Origin: Pogonophryne albipinna
Taxonomy: Eukaryota > Chordata > Actinopteri > Perciformes > Artedidraconidae
Direction: 5' to 3'
NCBI GenBank assembly: GCA_028583405.1
Contig: CM053259.1
Span: 20,437,951-20,501,950, forward strand
Length of the DNA stretch: 64,000 nt
Made by a program: the position numbers and the translations under genes. The notes beneath the pieces are model-generated. The model saw nothing but the letters and a program-made list of their open reading frames with translations. It was not told the origin of the DNA and did not search any database. Within the stretch, counting starts at the first letter, position 1. The number at the start of each line of letters is the position of its first letter. This document shows positions 27,901 through 36,363 of the stretch, piece by piece.

Positions 27901-30900
27901 TTCTGTCTATCCACCAACACCATTTTTAAATGCTGCGTCGTAAAATCATATTCTCTATATTTGAACTGCAGAAAAGTGAGAGTGGGACAGATTAGAAGAG
28001 GTCGGAAAAGTGAAGCCAGTGCAAATTGCTTTAAACATGAACTTTTTCAAATAGGGCTACTTGAATGTGTCAGATAAGATTGCATTGAAGTCCATGAGAA
28101 AGTGTTCCTACTTCTCACTTCATTTATTATGTCTGTAAACATTTACTTGATGAGTGTATGCTCTCCATTCCTAGTTTCTAGTCTTCTTCAATACAACATC
28201 AGGTTTATTTTGTAAGTATATTTAGAGTAAAGTAGATGATAAAGCAGGGAATGCCTTTGGACTTTGCTACGTTGTGATTGACAAGTTGCTACTAAGGCAG
28301 TCTGTCAATCAGAATAGAGGTCTCTAGTCACTTGTGGCTACATCCACTTATTTTATACAATCTAAGGAAGAAGCAGGAGAGGATATTTTGTGAAAGACTA
28401 GCAGGGATGTGTAAGATGAAGCTCTGCACATCAGAAGTAGACTCAGAGATGAAGGCTAACATCTCGTTGACCTTTTCTCCTTTGGCGAACGTTCATGTCA
28501 GATGATTTTTCTGTCATGGGACTTGCGGTCATGAAATTAAATGTCATGCCACACGAGATGACACAATATGCTCATGGTACGAGCACTTGCCAGGAGAGAG
28601 TGAATACAAACATATCCTCCACTAGATTTATCTTGTATTGCATTTTATTAGGCCTACTGTATGTTATTAGCTTATCAGAATATAAGGTCATGCTTCTGTT
28701 TGAACGTCAGGTCCCTCGGTCTGCTGGTCAGGTGGGAGCCAGCAGGGGTGCTCGGGGCACGGTATGTGATAGTTACTGCATATCATCACAGGCATATCAC
28801 ACTGTGGGGGACCATCCAGAATGTTGTGTATTTTTACATTTATGGGGGCTTCAGTCATGACCATTTGTGTGAATGGGAGATCTGCTGCATATTGAACATT
28901 GCTTGGGGAAGGTCTAAAAAGAAAATGGAGTTGAGAAATTATCTGTGAACATTTACAGTCTCACATCTTCTAATCCGACTCAACTAAAGGAGACGTGAGT
29001 AAATGATTGCTGAAGAAGTTCCCCAAGCAATTTTCACTTCACTTTGGGTGAATACAGTTCAGACCTAAGATAGACGGATATGTTAAATGTTTCATAGGCT
29101 CCCAGCTATCCTGGCAAACACAGCTTGTTCCATGATGGGGGACCACTTGCAATTATGTGGAAATAATGGTTATTCAACAGTATTATAATCTAATATATGA
29201 ATAGGTCTGTTGAGTAAAAACAATGTCCTTGATTGAACTTAATTCTAAATTTAAAATGATCAGATTTCTGTTTGGGAGTTTAAAGAGGGAATTAAGTAAA
29301 TTGAATAAAGAAGATTGATAGCCAAAAGCTGTGGACCACCAACATGGCGGGAGTGTTGCATCACCAGCATGCTGTGTTTTCTGTTCATTGTCACTTCAGT
29401 GGAAGTGCCATTTGTGGTTAAGAGAGTCTGTAAATGTTCATTTGTATATCAACTCACCCTGTGTTACCTTAAAAACGATGTTGTCTTCCTATGGCTCCAC
29501 AATAAACGAAGAATCCAGAAATGGAGAAAAGTCTTCATATATCGTCATAAAATAGGGGCAACATTCATCGTCAGGAAAACGATATAAAAACATTGGTTTA
29601 CAAAGTACTGACAGACGAGTAACACACCTGTGAGGGTGAAATAATGTATCAATATAGTTTTTTTGCTGTTGCTAAACACAGCTATCCATTTACCACATTT
29701 ACTGTGAAGCATGCAAGAAAAAGAGTATTCTTTAAGAATTTAAGGTACCACAGACTGAGTGTATATATATATATAAATGGCCTTGTTTTGGGGTGAACAA
29801 CACCTTGTGTAGGGGTGTGTAATGGGTGTCATTCTCATTGTGAGCAGGTACCAGCCCTTCTTACTGCTGCTCTGTTTTGGGTAATCTGTTTCCTAATGAG
29901 TGTAATGATGAGTGTGTGTTTTCCCTCCAGGAGGAGTTCTGTTACCCGGTGGAGTGTCTGGCTCTGACGGTGGAGGAGGTGATGCACATCAGGCAGGTCC
30001 TGGTCAAGGCTGAGCTGGAGAAGTTCCAGCAGTACAAGGAAATCTACACTGCCCTCAAGAAGGGAAAGGTAGATATATCACATATTGTCTGAGTTATACG
30101 TTTCGTGCCTTATTATTTAAAGAGATGTATTGTTCCCCTCTAAACCTTACTTGATTCTTTCCGCTCTAGGTTTGCTTTTCATGTCGGACTAAGAGGTTCT
30201 CTCTCTTCACCTGGGCCTACACCTGCCAGTTCTGCAAAAGGTAGATTAGAACTACTAAACTTTCAATTGTATTCTGTTTAAACATGTAGGAGTACCAATG
30301 CATATTATAAAATGCTTCTATAGAGCCTTTTGTGACTCCAGAGGGAACTGTGGGAAATCTGATAAATGTATAATTCAATTCATTTTTCTTTGAGTATCGG
30401 TTGGGTCTGTACGCTCTGGGAAGGTAAAATATTTGGTGGTCTGGAGAAAGAAAGAAGTGAGCTCACCAAAACTGTAGCTGCTTCTAATTTCTGCTCTAAA
30501 ATAGCGATTCATAGCTACACTAGCCAGCTTTTAAAAACCTTAATCTCTGACCCTAATGTCTCAGGCCGAGTTGAATATAATTTAAGAAGTGAAATAAAAA
30601 AAGATTTTCTTTCTTCATACATTTTAAACTCTTTGATTTTAAACTGTCTTTCATGAGTTTTAATGTGACAATATTATAAGAGTAAATCATTTGAGTGCTG
30701 TTTTTACGTAGCATCGGTTCAGTAATGTCTATTATAACCGATCTTTTGTATCTTCTCCAGGCCTGTGTGTTCCCAGTGCTCTAAAAAGGTAGGTGGCTGT
30801 TGAAAATGTTAACACTCACATTGTTGACACTTGTTGGTACTGACAGGTCCTTTTATAAAATGACTTTTCTTTGAAATCCTTTTGTGTATCTTTTACCCTC

Positions 30901-32746
30901 AGATGCGGTTGCCATCCAAGCCCTACTCCACCTTGCCAATTTACTCTTTGGGCCCCAGTGCCGTGTCTAAAGAAGATCCGAGTCGAGCGTCTTCGTCTGC
31001 GGAGAGTGAGAGGCACCCGTTTGGGTCGGCACACAGCCGGCACAGCCTGCGCAAAAGTGTTTATAAGTATGTTGCTGTCATCCTCCCATTTGTTTTTATA
31101 TACTAAAATGTTGTCAAATGTGATGCTTTGTGAGATTAGTTAATTATTTATGGCTGACTTATTTTAGGATTAGCGCCAACAAGCATTGTCTGTCCATCCA
31201 TTCCACACACATGCAGTCAATCCCACTTGCAGTATAAACAATATAGCCTCATAAACCAAAAAGAAAACTGCTAATCTTATTGAAGAAACAATTACAGGTT
31301 TACATTATTTAGTTTTTTCATAGTTTACAACTTAATTGTTGTTGCTGAAATGTTTGGAACTATGACCGGTAAAATATGCTGAAGACCGGCAAATCTAAAT
31401 CTCTCCGGTCAAAGAGTCCGGTCAAAATAATTTCACTTTAGCGCAATACCGCATCAGTTGCTTCACTTGCGCCACTTATGTGACCGACAGAAGAGTATGT
31501 GACAGACAAGAATAGTCAATTCTAATGTCTAACACTTAATATGGAGAAAGAGATGTCCTGTATGGGTTGATTGTGCGTTGACCTGTTGGTAATGCCTCGG
31601 GGTTCCGGTGGGCATGTAAACAAATAATACTTTGCGGCCTCACCCGGTTGCATAGCGACGCTTATTGTTTAGGTGTCTTGTAATAAGCAGGTAGTCATAT
31701 CATTAGCTAGAACTAGCTGGATCTGATCGATATGGACATAAACGCGAGTGAAGTCTAATCTGACGGGAGAGAGAGATCAGCTGCTGCTGACGAGTCGACA
31801 CGCAGCTCTGCATGATCACATGCAGCGGTGAGCGGAACACAACACACACTTCAGGTAGATCATCACACGTAGCTATTTTAATGACCTCTCAAACTACCTG
31901 AACTAGTTATAGATATGTTTAGTTTTACTGTCGGGTCACTCATTACTGATCCGCGAGCTGCATGATACTGACGGGCTGTCAGGAGAGGGAGAGAGCGCTC
32001 CGTTTATTATTCCCGTGTTATTGTAAGTTACTGTTCACTTTTGAATAATGTAGTTAATCTACTATGATTAGTTTGTTTAATATCGAATCATATCAATTAG
32101 TTTTAAAGCTCAATATATAACAAAGAAGACCTTTGACCGGCACTTTTCAAATTTTGTCCGCAAGAGTTAAACTTTAACGGACATGTTGACCGGCGAACAA
32201 ATATTCTAACGGGAACTCTGATACTAGCAATGGATTCCTTGGTGGATTATTCTTTCATCCTTTGTCCCTTTTCTTCTTACACATTTTTTTTTTATTCTGA
32301 CATCAGATATTTTTCCAATGTCCCTCATGTTTCACAGTATAGTCTAAAAAGCTACATTTTCCTGACTTAATATCTTTTTGCACACATGTCTTGTTTGATA
32401 TTTGTGTTGAGGAAGATGAAATAAACTCCTGGTGGGGATTGTGTCACCAACACATTTGTGAATATCTCTTTCCGTCCTCAGGATGTCTAGAAGCAGCAGC
32501 GGCAGCAAAGATGGCCTCTCACAGGACGAGCCCGACCTCCCAAAGGAGCTAACGGAGGACTGGGTCACCATGGAGATCTGCGTAGACTGCAAGAAGTTCA
32601 TCATCGAGATCATCTCCTCCAGCAAGCGCAGCCTCAACGTGGCCACCAAGCGGGCCCGTCTCAATCGCAAAACCCAATCCTTCTACATGTCGTCGTCCAG
32701 CTCGGTCAACTTCAGGCCGTCAGAGCGCACCATCAACGAGGTGTAG
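616..32746 (+). CDS. SPIRE1: SPIRE1, Spire-type actin nucleator (whole gene, 17 exons plus microexon)
   Basis: Spire proteins nucleate actin filaments with tandem WH2 motifs, bind formins through KIND, and recruit myosin V on Rab-positive vesicles. Coding exons: 616-949, 5654-5685, 15777-16040, 18367-18492, 21298-21372, 21492-21656, 22145-22231, 22447-22576, 25655-25702, 25967-26121, 26493-26574, 26696-26838, (27862-27885), 29931-30068, 30170-30240, 30761-30788, 30903-31066, 32482-32746. Every junction is GT-AG and the phases chain without a stop, giving 2331 nt or 776 residues; human SPIRE1 has about 756. Order: KIND (about 30-250), WH2 A-D (278-394), myosin-V tail-binding motif (about 455-472), Spir box (556-601), FYVE-type finger (602 onward). 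The start is the ATG at 616, with A at -3 and G at +4; the upstream ATG at 605 meets TGA at once. The C-terminus fits SPIRE1 better than SPIRE2. Which teleost paralogue (a or b) it is cannot be told. Confidence 0.95.
2476..3315. mobile_element. Non-autonomous hAT-like element
   Basis: The left end GTTTACACAAGAACGCAAAC and the reverse complement of the right end (ATTTACACGTAAACGCAAAC) match over about 25 bp. CTTAG occurs on both outer sides and may be what remains of a target duplication. The interior is CpG-rich, unlike the intron around it, and contains a 19-bp hairpin at 2724-2771. There is no transposase. Assignment to hAT is by the general look of the ends. Confidence 0.5.
2724..2771. repeat. 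Perfect 19-bp hairpin
   Basis: The arm CTGTAGCATGGTCAGTAGC (2724-2742) is exactly complementary to 2753-2771, with a 10-nt loop made of TACTGC-type repeats. It sits inside the hAT-like element. Confidence 0.8.
5654..5685 (+). CDS. SPIRE1: SPIRE1 exon 2: 32-nt exon inside KIND
   Basis: A small exon between TTACAG and GTAAGT. With the last base of exon 1 it reads [11 protein letters not shown] and restores phase 0. Joined to exon 3 it gives LEVIDSLG, matching the conserved EVIESLG of human SPIRE1, where a similarly tiny stretch of divergent residues precedes it. It lies between introns of 4.7 and 10.1 kb. Confidence 0.85.
7502..7536. repeat. 15-bp imperfect inverted repeat
   Basis: GGACGACAATGTCAT (7502-7516) pairs with ATGACATTGCCGTCC (7522-7536) with one mismatch (a G-T wobble) and a 5-nt loop. 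Confidence 0.6.
7548..7790. repeat. Dispersed fish repeat rich in AGCATGCTAA
   Basis: Contains TTAGCATGCTAA, ACATGGTGAACATGGTAAAC and CATGTTGGCATGCTTTAG, the wording of a common teleost interspersed repeat. Ends are not definable by eye. Confidence 0.4.
12057..12137. repeat. Poly(A), (TA)/(TTA) and poly(T) low-complexity block
   Basis: A run of about 22 A, then TATATATATTATTATTATG, a short spacer and a run of about 19 T. The A and T runs can pair as a hairpin. This makes spurious Lys/Phe-rich open frames on the minus strand. Confidence 0.8.
12138..12275 (+). mobile_element. Non-LTR retroelement 3' end (LINE-like)
   Basis: A short stretch ending GGGACAAATAAAAATGAAAT, with repeated ATGAA units right after, which is the usual look of a 5'-truncated fish LINE or SINE tail. 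No reverse transcriptase remains. Family not identified. Confidence 0.4.
14490..14610. repeat. Dispersed repeat with GCGCTTT pairs
   Basis: Reads ACTTGTATAGCGCTTTATAA, then TCAAAGCGCTTTAGATACTA, then CACCCATTCACACCTCATTC. This order of motifs is a very common teleost interspersed repeat. A weaker relative may be at 63720-63780. Confidence 0.5.
15777..16040 (+). CDS. SPIRE1: SPIRE1 exon 3: KIND core
   Basis: Residues 123-210, phase 0 at both ends. [20 protein letters not shown] is the most conserved part of the KIND fold. A strongly acidic tail follows, with a run of eight Glu from GAG/GAA codons at about 15955-15980, ending in the conserved SIRSYQDL before GTATGT. The acidic run is longer than in human and looks like simple-repeat expansion. 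Confidence 0.95.
16041..18366 (+). other. SPIRE1: SPIRE1 intron 3
   Basis: 2.3 kb of AT-rich sequence. No exon, repeat or RNA gene that I can support. Confidence 0.7.
18367..18492 (+). CDS. SPIRE1: SPIRE1 exon 4: end of KIND
   Basis: Residues 211-252, phase 0 at both ends, between CTACAG and [26 protein letters not shown] and DKIKSAKE align with the human segment closing the KIND domain and starting the WH2 linker. Confidence 0.95.
18493..21297 (+). other. SPIRE1: SPIRE1 intron 4
   Basis: 2.8 kb. Holds the displaced copy of exon 9 and its downstream intron at 20516-20823; otherwise nothing recognisable. Confidence 0.75.
20516..20823 (+). pseudogene. Displaced duplicate of SPIRE1 exon 9 and flanking intron
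   Basis: From AAAGCATCAGCACTCCTCAG onward this matches the true exon 9 (from 25664) through its donor CAG|GTAAAG and on through the downstream intron to about 25943. Indels and substitutions are present in the intron part. The first 9 nt of the exon and its acceptor are missing. If the AG at about 20509 were used, the exon would be 46 nt and shift frame in this phase-0 intron, so normal use is unlikely. Confidence 0.85.
21298..21372 (+). CDS. SPIRE1: SPIRE1 exon 5: linker into the first WH2
   Basis: Residues 253-277, phase 0 at both ends, between GGGCTAG and GTAAGA. Acidic linker ending [10 protein letters not shown], which corresponds to human LEELKNADW just before WH2-A. Confidence 0.93.
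21492..21656 (+). CDS. SPIRE1: SPIRE1 exon 6: WH2-A and WH2-B
   Basis: Residues 278-332. WH2-A is [20 protein letters not shown] (278-297). WH2-B is [20 protein letters not shown] (about 312-331). Each has the amphipathic actin-binding helix followed by the LKKV/LRKV motif. The linker [13 protein letters not shown] is almost invariant in the family. Donor GTAAGG. Confidence 0.97.
21657..22144 (+). other. SPIRE1: SPIRE1 intron 6
   Basis: 488 bp, T-rich, nothing recognisable apart from the branch and polypyrimidine region before exon 7. Confidence 0.7.
22145..22231 (+). CDS. SPIRE1: SPIRE1 exon 7: WH2-C
   Basis: Residues 333-361, phase 0 at both ends, after a T-rich acceptor ending [26 protein letters not shown] is the third WH2 region. 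The linker between WH2-C and WH2-D helps nucleate the actin seed in Spire. Confidence 0.96.
22447..22576 (+). CDS. SPIRE1: SPIRE1 exon 8: WH2-D
   Basis: Residues 362-405, ending in phase 1 at [28 protein letters not shown] is the fourth WH2 motif, preceded by the conserved [12 protein letters not shown] dispersed repeat begins only about 15 bp after the donor. Confidence 0.96.
22592..22970. repeat. Dispersed fish repeat starting TCAACTTTATTGTCAA, with (TA)n
   Basis: AAAGTCAACTTTATTGTCAA, CAGACAGAGATCGAAATACC and TTTCCCACAATCC in this order, followed by several GTGCAAA words, is the wording of a very common teleost repeat. A short (TA)n lies at about 22724-22740. It begins about 15 bp after the exon 8 donor. 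Confidence 0.5.
23335..23870. mobile_element. Non-autonomous DNA transposon with CAGGGT ends
   Basis: Left end CAGGGTGTCCGCGGGGTCTT; reverse complement of the right end CAGGGTATATGCAGGAATCC. TATAA stands on both outer sides, a target duplication of at least 5 bp. The inside carries repeated words like GGTATTACATTT at both ends, and CTTAAAA. It has no transposase and is 536 bp long. Its ends resemble those of the larger element at 57179-61732. Confidence 0.7.
25655..25702 (+). CDS. SPIRE1: SPIRE1 exon 9: 48-nt exon, probably skippable
   Basis: Between TTTACAG and GTAAAG, phase 1 at both ends, adding 16 residues ([16 protein letters not shown]). Because exons 8 and 10 also join in frame, it can be included or skipped. 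Its sequence and flanking intron are duplicated 5.1 kb upstream at 20516-20823. Confidence 0.8.
25967..26121 (+). CDS. SPIRE1: SPIRE1 exon 10: myosin-V tail-binding motif
   Basis: Starts at phase 1 and ends at phase 0, between CCGCAG and GTGAGA. The exon ends [18 protein letters not shown], which matches the globular-tail-binding motif by which SPIRE1/2 recruit myosin V. The first half is a variable linker. Confidence 0.95.
26493..26574 (+). CDS. SPIRE1: SPIRE1 exon 11: Ser/Pro-rich linker
   Basis: Phase 0 to 1, between TTGACAG and GTAAGA. Reads [20 protein letters not shown] and continues to GKK. Corresponds in place to human EEETLHKSTSSSSVSPSF. Low conservation is normal here. Confidence 0.9.
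26696..26838 (+). CDS. SPIRE1: SPIRE1 exon 12: basic Pro-rich linker
   Basis: Residues 500-547, phase 1 to 0, between CTCCAG and GTAGGT. Contains [27 protein letters not shown] and [12 protein letters not shown], all recognisable in human SPIRE1 just before the Spir box. Confidence 0.95.
27862..27885 (+). CDS. SPIRE1: SPIRE1 candidate 24-nt microexon (12a)
   Basis: A pyrimidine/AT tract ending ATGCAG precedes, and GTAACC follows. The insert is phase 0 at both ends and would add LKADPSTK between exon 12 and the Spir box. Both neighbouring exons are also phase 0, so it could be a cassette. Support is from splice signals, frame and open reading only; I do not recall this peptide from mammalian SPIRE1. 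Confidence 0.5.
28711..28761 (+). CDS. SPIRE1 candidate 51-nt cassette exon (weak)
   Basis: Lies between AACGTCAG and GTATGT, 17 open codons, phase 0 at both ends like the neighbouring exons. It is GC-rich ([17 protein letters not shown]) in an AT-rich intron. It sits where vertebrate SPIRE1 has an alternative exon between WH2 and Spir box, but it is too short for the 58-residue mammalian exon C and I see no clear match to it. Confidence 0.25.
29931..30068 (+). CDS. SPIRE1: SPIRE1 exon 13: Spir box
   Basis: 46 codons, phase 0 at both ends, between CCCTCCAG and [26 protein letters not shown] and [20 protein letters not shown] form the Spir box, a helical segment packing against the FYVE finger and similar to the Rab-binding helix of rabphilin-3A. 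Confidence 0.98.
30170..30240 (+). CDS. SPIRE1: SPIRE1 exon 14: first zinc ligands of the FYVE-type finger
   Basis: Phase 0 to 2. [20 protein letters not shown] followed by CKR gives two C-x2-C pairs of the modified FYVE finger, which places Spire on vesicle membranes. Confidence 0.97.
30241..30760 (+). other. SPIRE1: SPIRE1 intron 14
   Basis: 520 bp, AT-rich, nothing recognised. Confidence 0.7.
30761..30788 (+). CDS. SPIRE1: SPIRE1 exon 15: 28-nt exon of the FYVE-type finger
   Basis: Completes Arg and reads PVCSQCSKK, matching human PVCSQCCKK with the C-x2-C ligand pair. Phase 2 to 0, between TCTCCAG and GTAGGT. Confidence 0.93.
30903..31066 (+). CDS. SPIRE1: SPIRE1 exon 16: membrane-binding loop and linker
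   Basis: [20 protein letters not shown] is almost identical to human. It is followed by a Ser/Arg-rich linker ([20 protein letters not shown]). Phase 0 to 2, donor AA|GTATGT. Confidence 0.96.
31067..32481 (+). other. SPIRE1: SPIRE1 intron 16
   Basis: 1.4 kb; most of its middle (about 31355-32222) is an old repeat. Confidence 0.7.
31355..32222. mobile_element. Degraded transposon-like block with GACCGG words
   Basis: GACCGG or CCGGTC occurs repeatedly near both ends (31365, 31383, 31406, 31420 and again at 32138, 32189). The middle is CpG-rich and unlike the intron around it. The right end reads CGGGAACTCTG. No clean terminal repeats or target duplication were found, so the class is open. 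Confidence 0.35.
32482..32746 (+). CDS. SPIRE1: SPIRE1 exon 17: end of the zinc finger and C-terminus
   Basis: Residues 689-776 and TAG at 32744. [19 protein letters not shown] supplies the last C-x2-C pair. [15 protein letters not shown] and PSERTINEV match the SPIRE1 C-terminus (human [18 protein letters not shown]), the best evidence for SPIRE1 over SPIRE2. Confidence 0.97.
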
Positions 32747-34190
32747 GAGGCGGGACTTCCCTGTGTGCACTTTGCTTTACGCCTCTGCCAAATCTTAGTC
32801 TCCAATACGAAGCCAGTCCATCCCATCCCAAAGTTATCCCTTACCCCATCTCAGGAAAAGTCGGCATGTTTGATTTATCAGGTGTGCCAGGTAACAAAGG
32901 AAAGCCATGTTTCTAAAAGTTGGTGATAATTCAGGACACGTTGGGAGAAATGAGTTGATGATGTTGCTATGTGGATCAGGTAAGAATGTATATTTGACAT
33001 AAGAGCGGGTTCAGATGATACAGAAAGCCAAAAGCTGCAGTGATAACGTGTAAGTAGTAAAAAGGCCCGTCCCTAATCTTAGCTAGTGAATATGTTTTTT
33101 CAGTTCCTGTTTACTTCTAGCACTCAGGAAGAACAACAGATTGTCCTTTTGACAGAAATGCACTGTAGATCCTCTACCACTCCTCTGCCCCCCCCCCTCT
33201 TTTATTCCAGCAACAATTATGCCAAATGTTACATCATTCATTTTTTAGCCAGTTTAAATTAATGCTCATTTTGTAGGGATGATGCAGTGAAGGGTAAGAA
33301 TAGGCAAAGATTATTTTTCCGGGAGGGTTTTTAGCTAGTTTTAATGTATATTAAATTCTGTGCCTGGTGCCAAAATGTCATTTCTTTCTTTGAATGCCTT
33401 TGTAGTTGCGGACCTGTTGTACATATGTGTTATAAAGTCAATGGGGGTCATTTTTACGGTAATCTACGTTTGCTTTCCCGCCCTTTCCGTGATCCAAGAG
33501 CTGGGCAGCAGAAGCACAGAAATGTAAAGTTATGATTGTGTACATGCTGTATATCTTAATTGTTCTAAAGCTAATATAAAAAAACTACAAGAAGTATAAT
33601 TTTACAATGTTTTATGATTTCTGCCGCTCAAGTTTCTTAACATGAAATTATTCCGAATAAATGATTATGTTTATGTAATATTAAGATTGTATTTCTATTG
33701 TATAGTTTATAAACTCTGCAGTGTTAAAATACTCCTCTAAATTGCAAAAAGCACTTTTATTTGTTAATGTTTATGTTGGGATTTTGTCTTAATTAATAAT
33801 TATTATTTCTCCTCTTGGGGGGTCCATAGTGCCATTTCCCAGAGTTCCTCATGAATGAATGAATGTGTGGATGTGTGTGTGTGTGTGAATGGCTACAGCT
33901 GGTTTGTGAGAAAAATGGCTCAACAAAACGAAACAATGTATTGAATGTAGGCAAGTGTATAACTGTCATTAAATACAGACACACACTCATGCACAGATGT
34001 TTGTATAGTTTGTTTTGTGACAGTCGTTAGCAAATAAACACAAAGTCAACCAGCCTGTTCAATAATGATGCCATGTTCCAGTGAAACATCTGTTTTATTT
34101 TAGACCACTGTAAGGAATGTATGCATGCTGTTCTATGATCTGTTCGTTTTATCGAAGAAATTCTAATAAAAACATCACGTTTCTTATTTT
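32747..34190 (+). other. SPIRE1: SPIRE1 3' UTR with poly(A) signals
   Basis: AATAAA at 33656-33661 is followed by a TG-rich stretch and is the best first poly(A) site, giving a 3' UTR of about 0.93 kb. A second AATAAA at 34165-34170, followed by a T-rich tract, would give about 1.45 kb. The UTR has a C9 run near 33190 and a short (TG)n at 33865. Confidence 0.5.
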
Positions 34191-34395
34191 GACCTCATCA
34201 TCCTCATTATTGTATCTATAGTTTGAAGCCTGATATTACATTTAGTTTCAGGACTGCACTGTCACAGAGTCATTGTACACAGCAGAGGGCGATGGACGTA
34301 ATGAAAGGAAGTCTTTTTAGTTGGGCGCCATGCCGTGAACAGCACCCTGTGGTCTCAGGGACATCAGGTGGTGGAAGGTGTGTATTGCAGGCGTC

Positions 34396-34455
34396 ATTAG
34401 GTGATGCCATTATGGCATCACCTAATCAACTGAATATTAATAATATTCACAGTTG
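34396..34455. repeat. Two adjacent palindromes
   Basis: ATTAGGTGATGCCAT (34396-34410) and its exact reverse complement (34412-34426) have a single-base centre. It is followed directly by CAACTGAATATTA and TAATATTCACAGTTG (34427-34455), a second inverted repeat with a 2-nt bulge. Confidence 0.85.
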
Positions 34456-34850
34456 AACGTGTTGTTATGCTGATTTAGTTGTGGCAAAACACTGTCTTTG
34501 CAATTGACCCGCTGCAATATTTATAATTTTAAAATTGTACAAAGAGCATTACATGGGCTTTCTGAAAACCTCTGTTTGCCTGTCACTTTCTTTTTTATTT
34601 AAATTGATTTGTCGTTTTTTTTAAACGGTCATCTGTATTTTAAGTTATTGATATACGAGTCCATAAACATGAACTAAAAGGTCTCATTTATTATAAAAAA
34701 GGAGAAATGGAATGTTCCTGAATGATTTTTAGGTTTAGTTTTTTTATCCTTATCACAAACCTTTCCCAAATTGCAATCAATAAAGTACTATCTTATTTCG
34801 ATGTTCAGCTCAACAGTGGCACATCAAGTGTGAAACCTGCAAGATAAGTG

Positions 34851-35220
34851 TACAGCGGAAAGAATACTCAGATATTTTATTTAAGTAAAACTAGTTATAA
34901 CCCTGTGTATTAATACTCTGTTTCATATAAAAGTCCTGCATTTAAATTATTTCCTAAAGGTACAAAGCTTAACACAATTTTAATTCAAATATATTCATTG
35001 TTGGATTATTTTCGACACATTAAACTAAAAGTTGCAGCTTGTAAAAGTGGACTTATACTGCTGAAGGAGTATATCTATATGTTGTAATAGATCTGCAAAG
35101 TAACTAAAAAGTGGATTATTTGCTTCTGAGATGTAGTGCAGTGGAAGTGCAAAATTACCCCAAAATTGTACCTAAGTGCAGTAGTACATAGTAGAGGTAC
35201 TTAGTTACTTTCCATAAATG
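34851..35220. mobile_element. GTAAAAGTA-family repeat, old copy
   Basis: Starts near GAAAGAATACTCAGATATTT and ends near GTACTTAGTTACTTTCCAT, with TCTGTTTCATATAAAAGTCC inside. This is a common fish repeat of which other copies lie at 45245 and 57733. Confidence 0.6.
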
Positions 35221-35341
35221 TAGGGTATGTTTATACTGGTGGATATATATGTCAGCATGCATGCAGCTCTTATATATAGTTCTTCCAACAACAATTGGCT
35301 TATATATGTAAGCCATAAACTGTATATATATATTTAAAGTT

Positions 35342-35343
<2 letters not shown>

Positions 35344-35408
<65 letters not shown>
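35344..35408. repeat. (CA)n microsatellite, 65 bp
   Basis: Uninterrupted AC dinucleotides, about 32 units. The Cys-Val open frames on the opposite strand are artefacts of it. Confidence 0.98.
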
Positions 35409-35410
<2 letters not shown>

Positions 35411-36164
35411 ATGGGCAAGCAATGAAATGCTATCCCTTGATGGGTTAGTAACAGCCCCTGAAAATAACCTGCCTGGAGGGTGACCCTCACACACTGGTTT
35501 CTATGCAGCAAACAAACACACAGTCCATAAACAGTGTGAATAGGCTTTGTATTTAGCAGCAGCTCAATACAACCTTCACAGCATGTTGTTATCAAATGCT
35601 GCTCTGGCTAACTGAGTCCAGCAGCTGACATGTGACCGAGCTGATGGCAACATATTCAAATCTGGTTTTTAAACTTCTGGTTTTAAGTTCAATGTTGAAG
35701 TTAGATATTTCGCCAGCTGGTATGTAGCCTATCCATTGTTGCCACGAGTCTTTGACATTTTTGAGAAATTGTGAACATGAGGGGAGAATATCAATGCCAT
35801 GAAAATGACAGAAGTTGGCATGTGTTATAGAAACTGCTTGAATGTATGTAATGTATATTTTATGCATGAATGGAAAAGTTGGTTATTTTTCACTCAATTA
35901 GCTGTGCTGTGTGTAACAAAGCATACAAGTTTTAACACATTTAAGCCTCTGTCTTTCTTTAATGCATTTCTGTACATTTCGGATAATGGTTATCATAAAC
36001 ATATTGTAATTAACTTTGATAAGCGTCTCTATGTTGTGTAGGGTCCTTAAATTTGAAGGAATTTTGCCTGTAAATTCTTTGAAAAGTTCACGAATTTGAT
36101 GTTTAAGAAGGAGTGGGAGCCCTGTGCATCATACTACAGAGTTTGTGTGTACTGATAATAATTA

Positions 36165-36363
<199 letters not shown>

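Larger units (their letters stand above)
26839..29930 (+). other. SPIRE1: SPIRE1 intron 12
   Basis: 3.1 kb. Contains the 24-nt microexon (27862-27885) and a 51-nt candidate exon (28711-28761). The open frame at 28495-28860 is otherwise not coding-like. A short (TA)n lies at 29762. Confidence 0.7.

Noticed and set aside
28495..28860. 121-residue open frame in SPIRE1 intron 12
   Set aside because: No family resemblance and AT-rich composition; only the 51-nt GC-rich part with splice sites was kept as a weak candidate.
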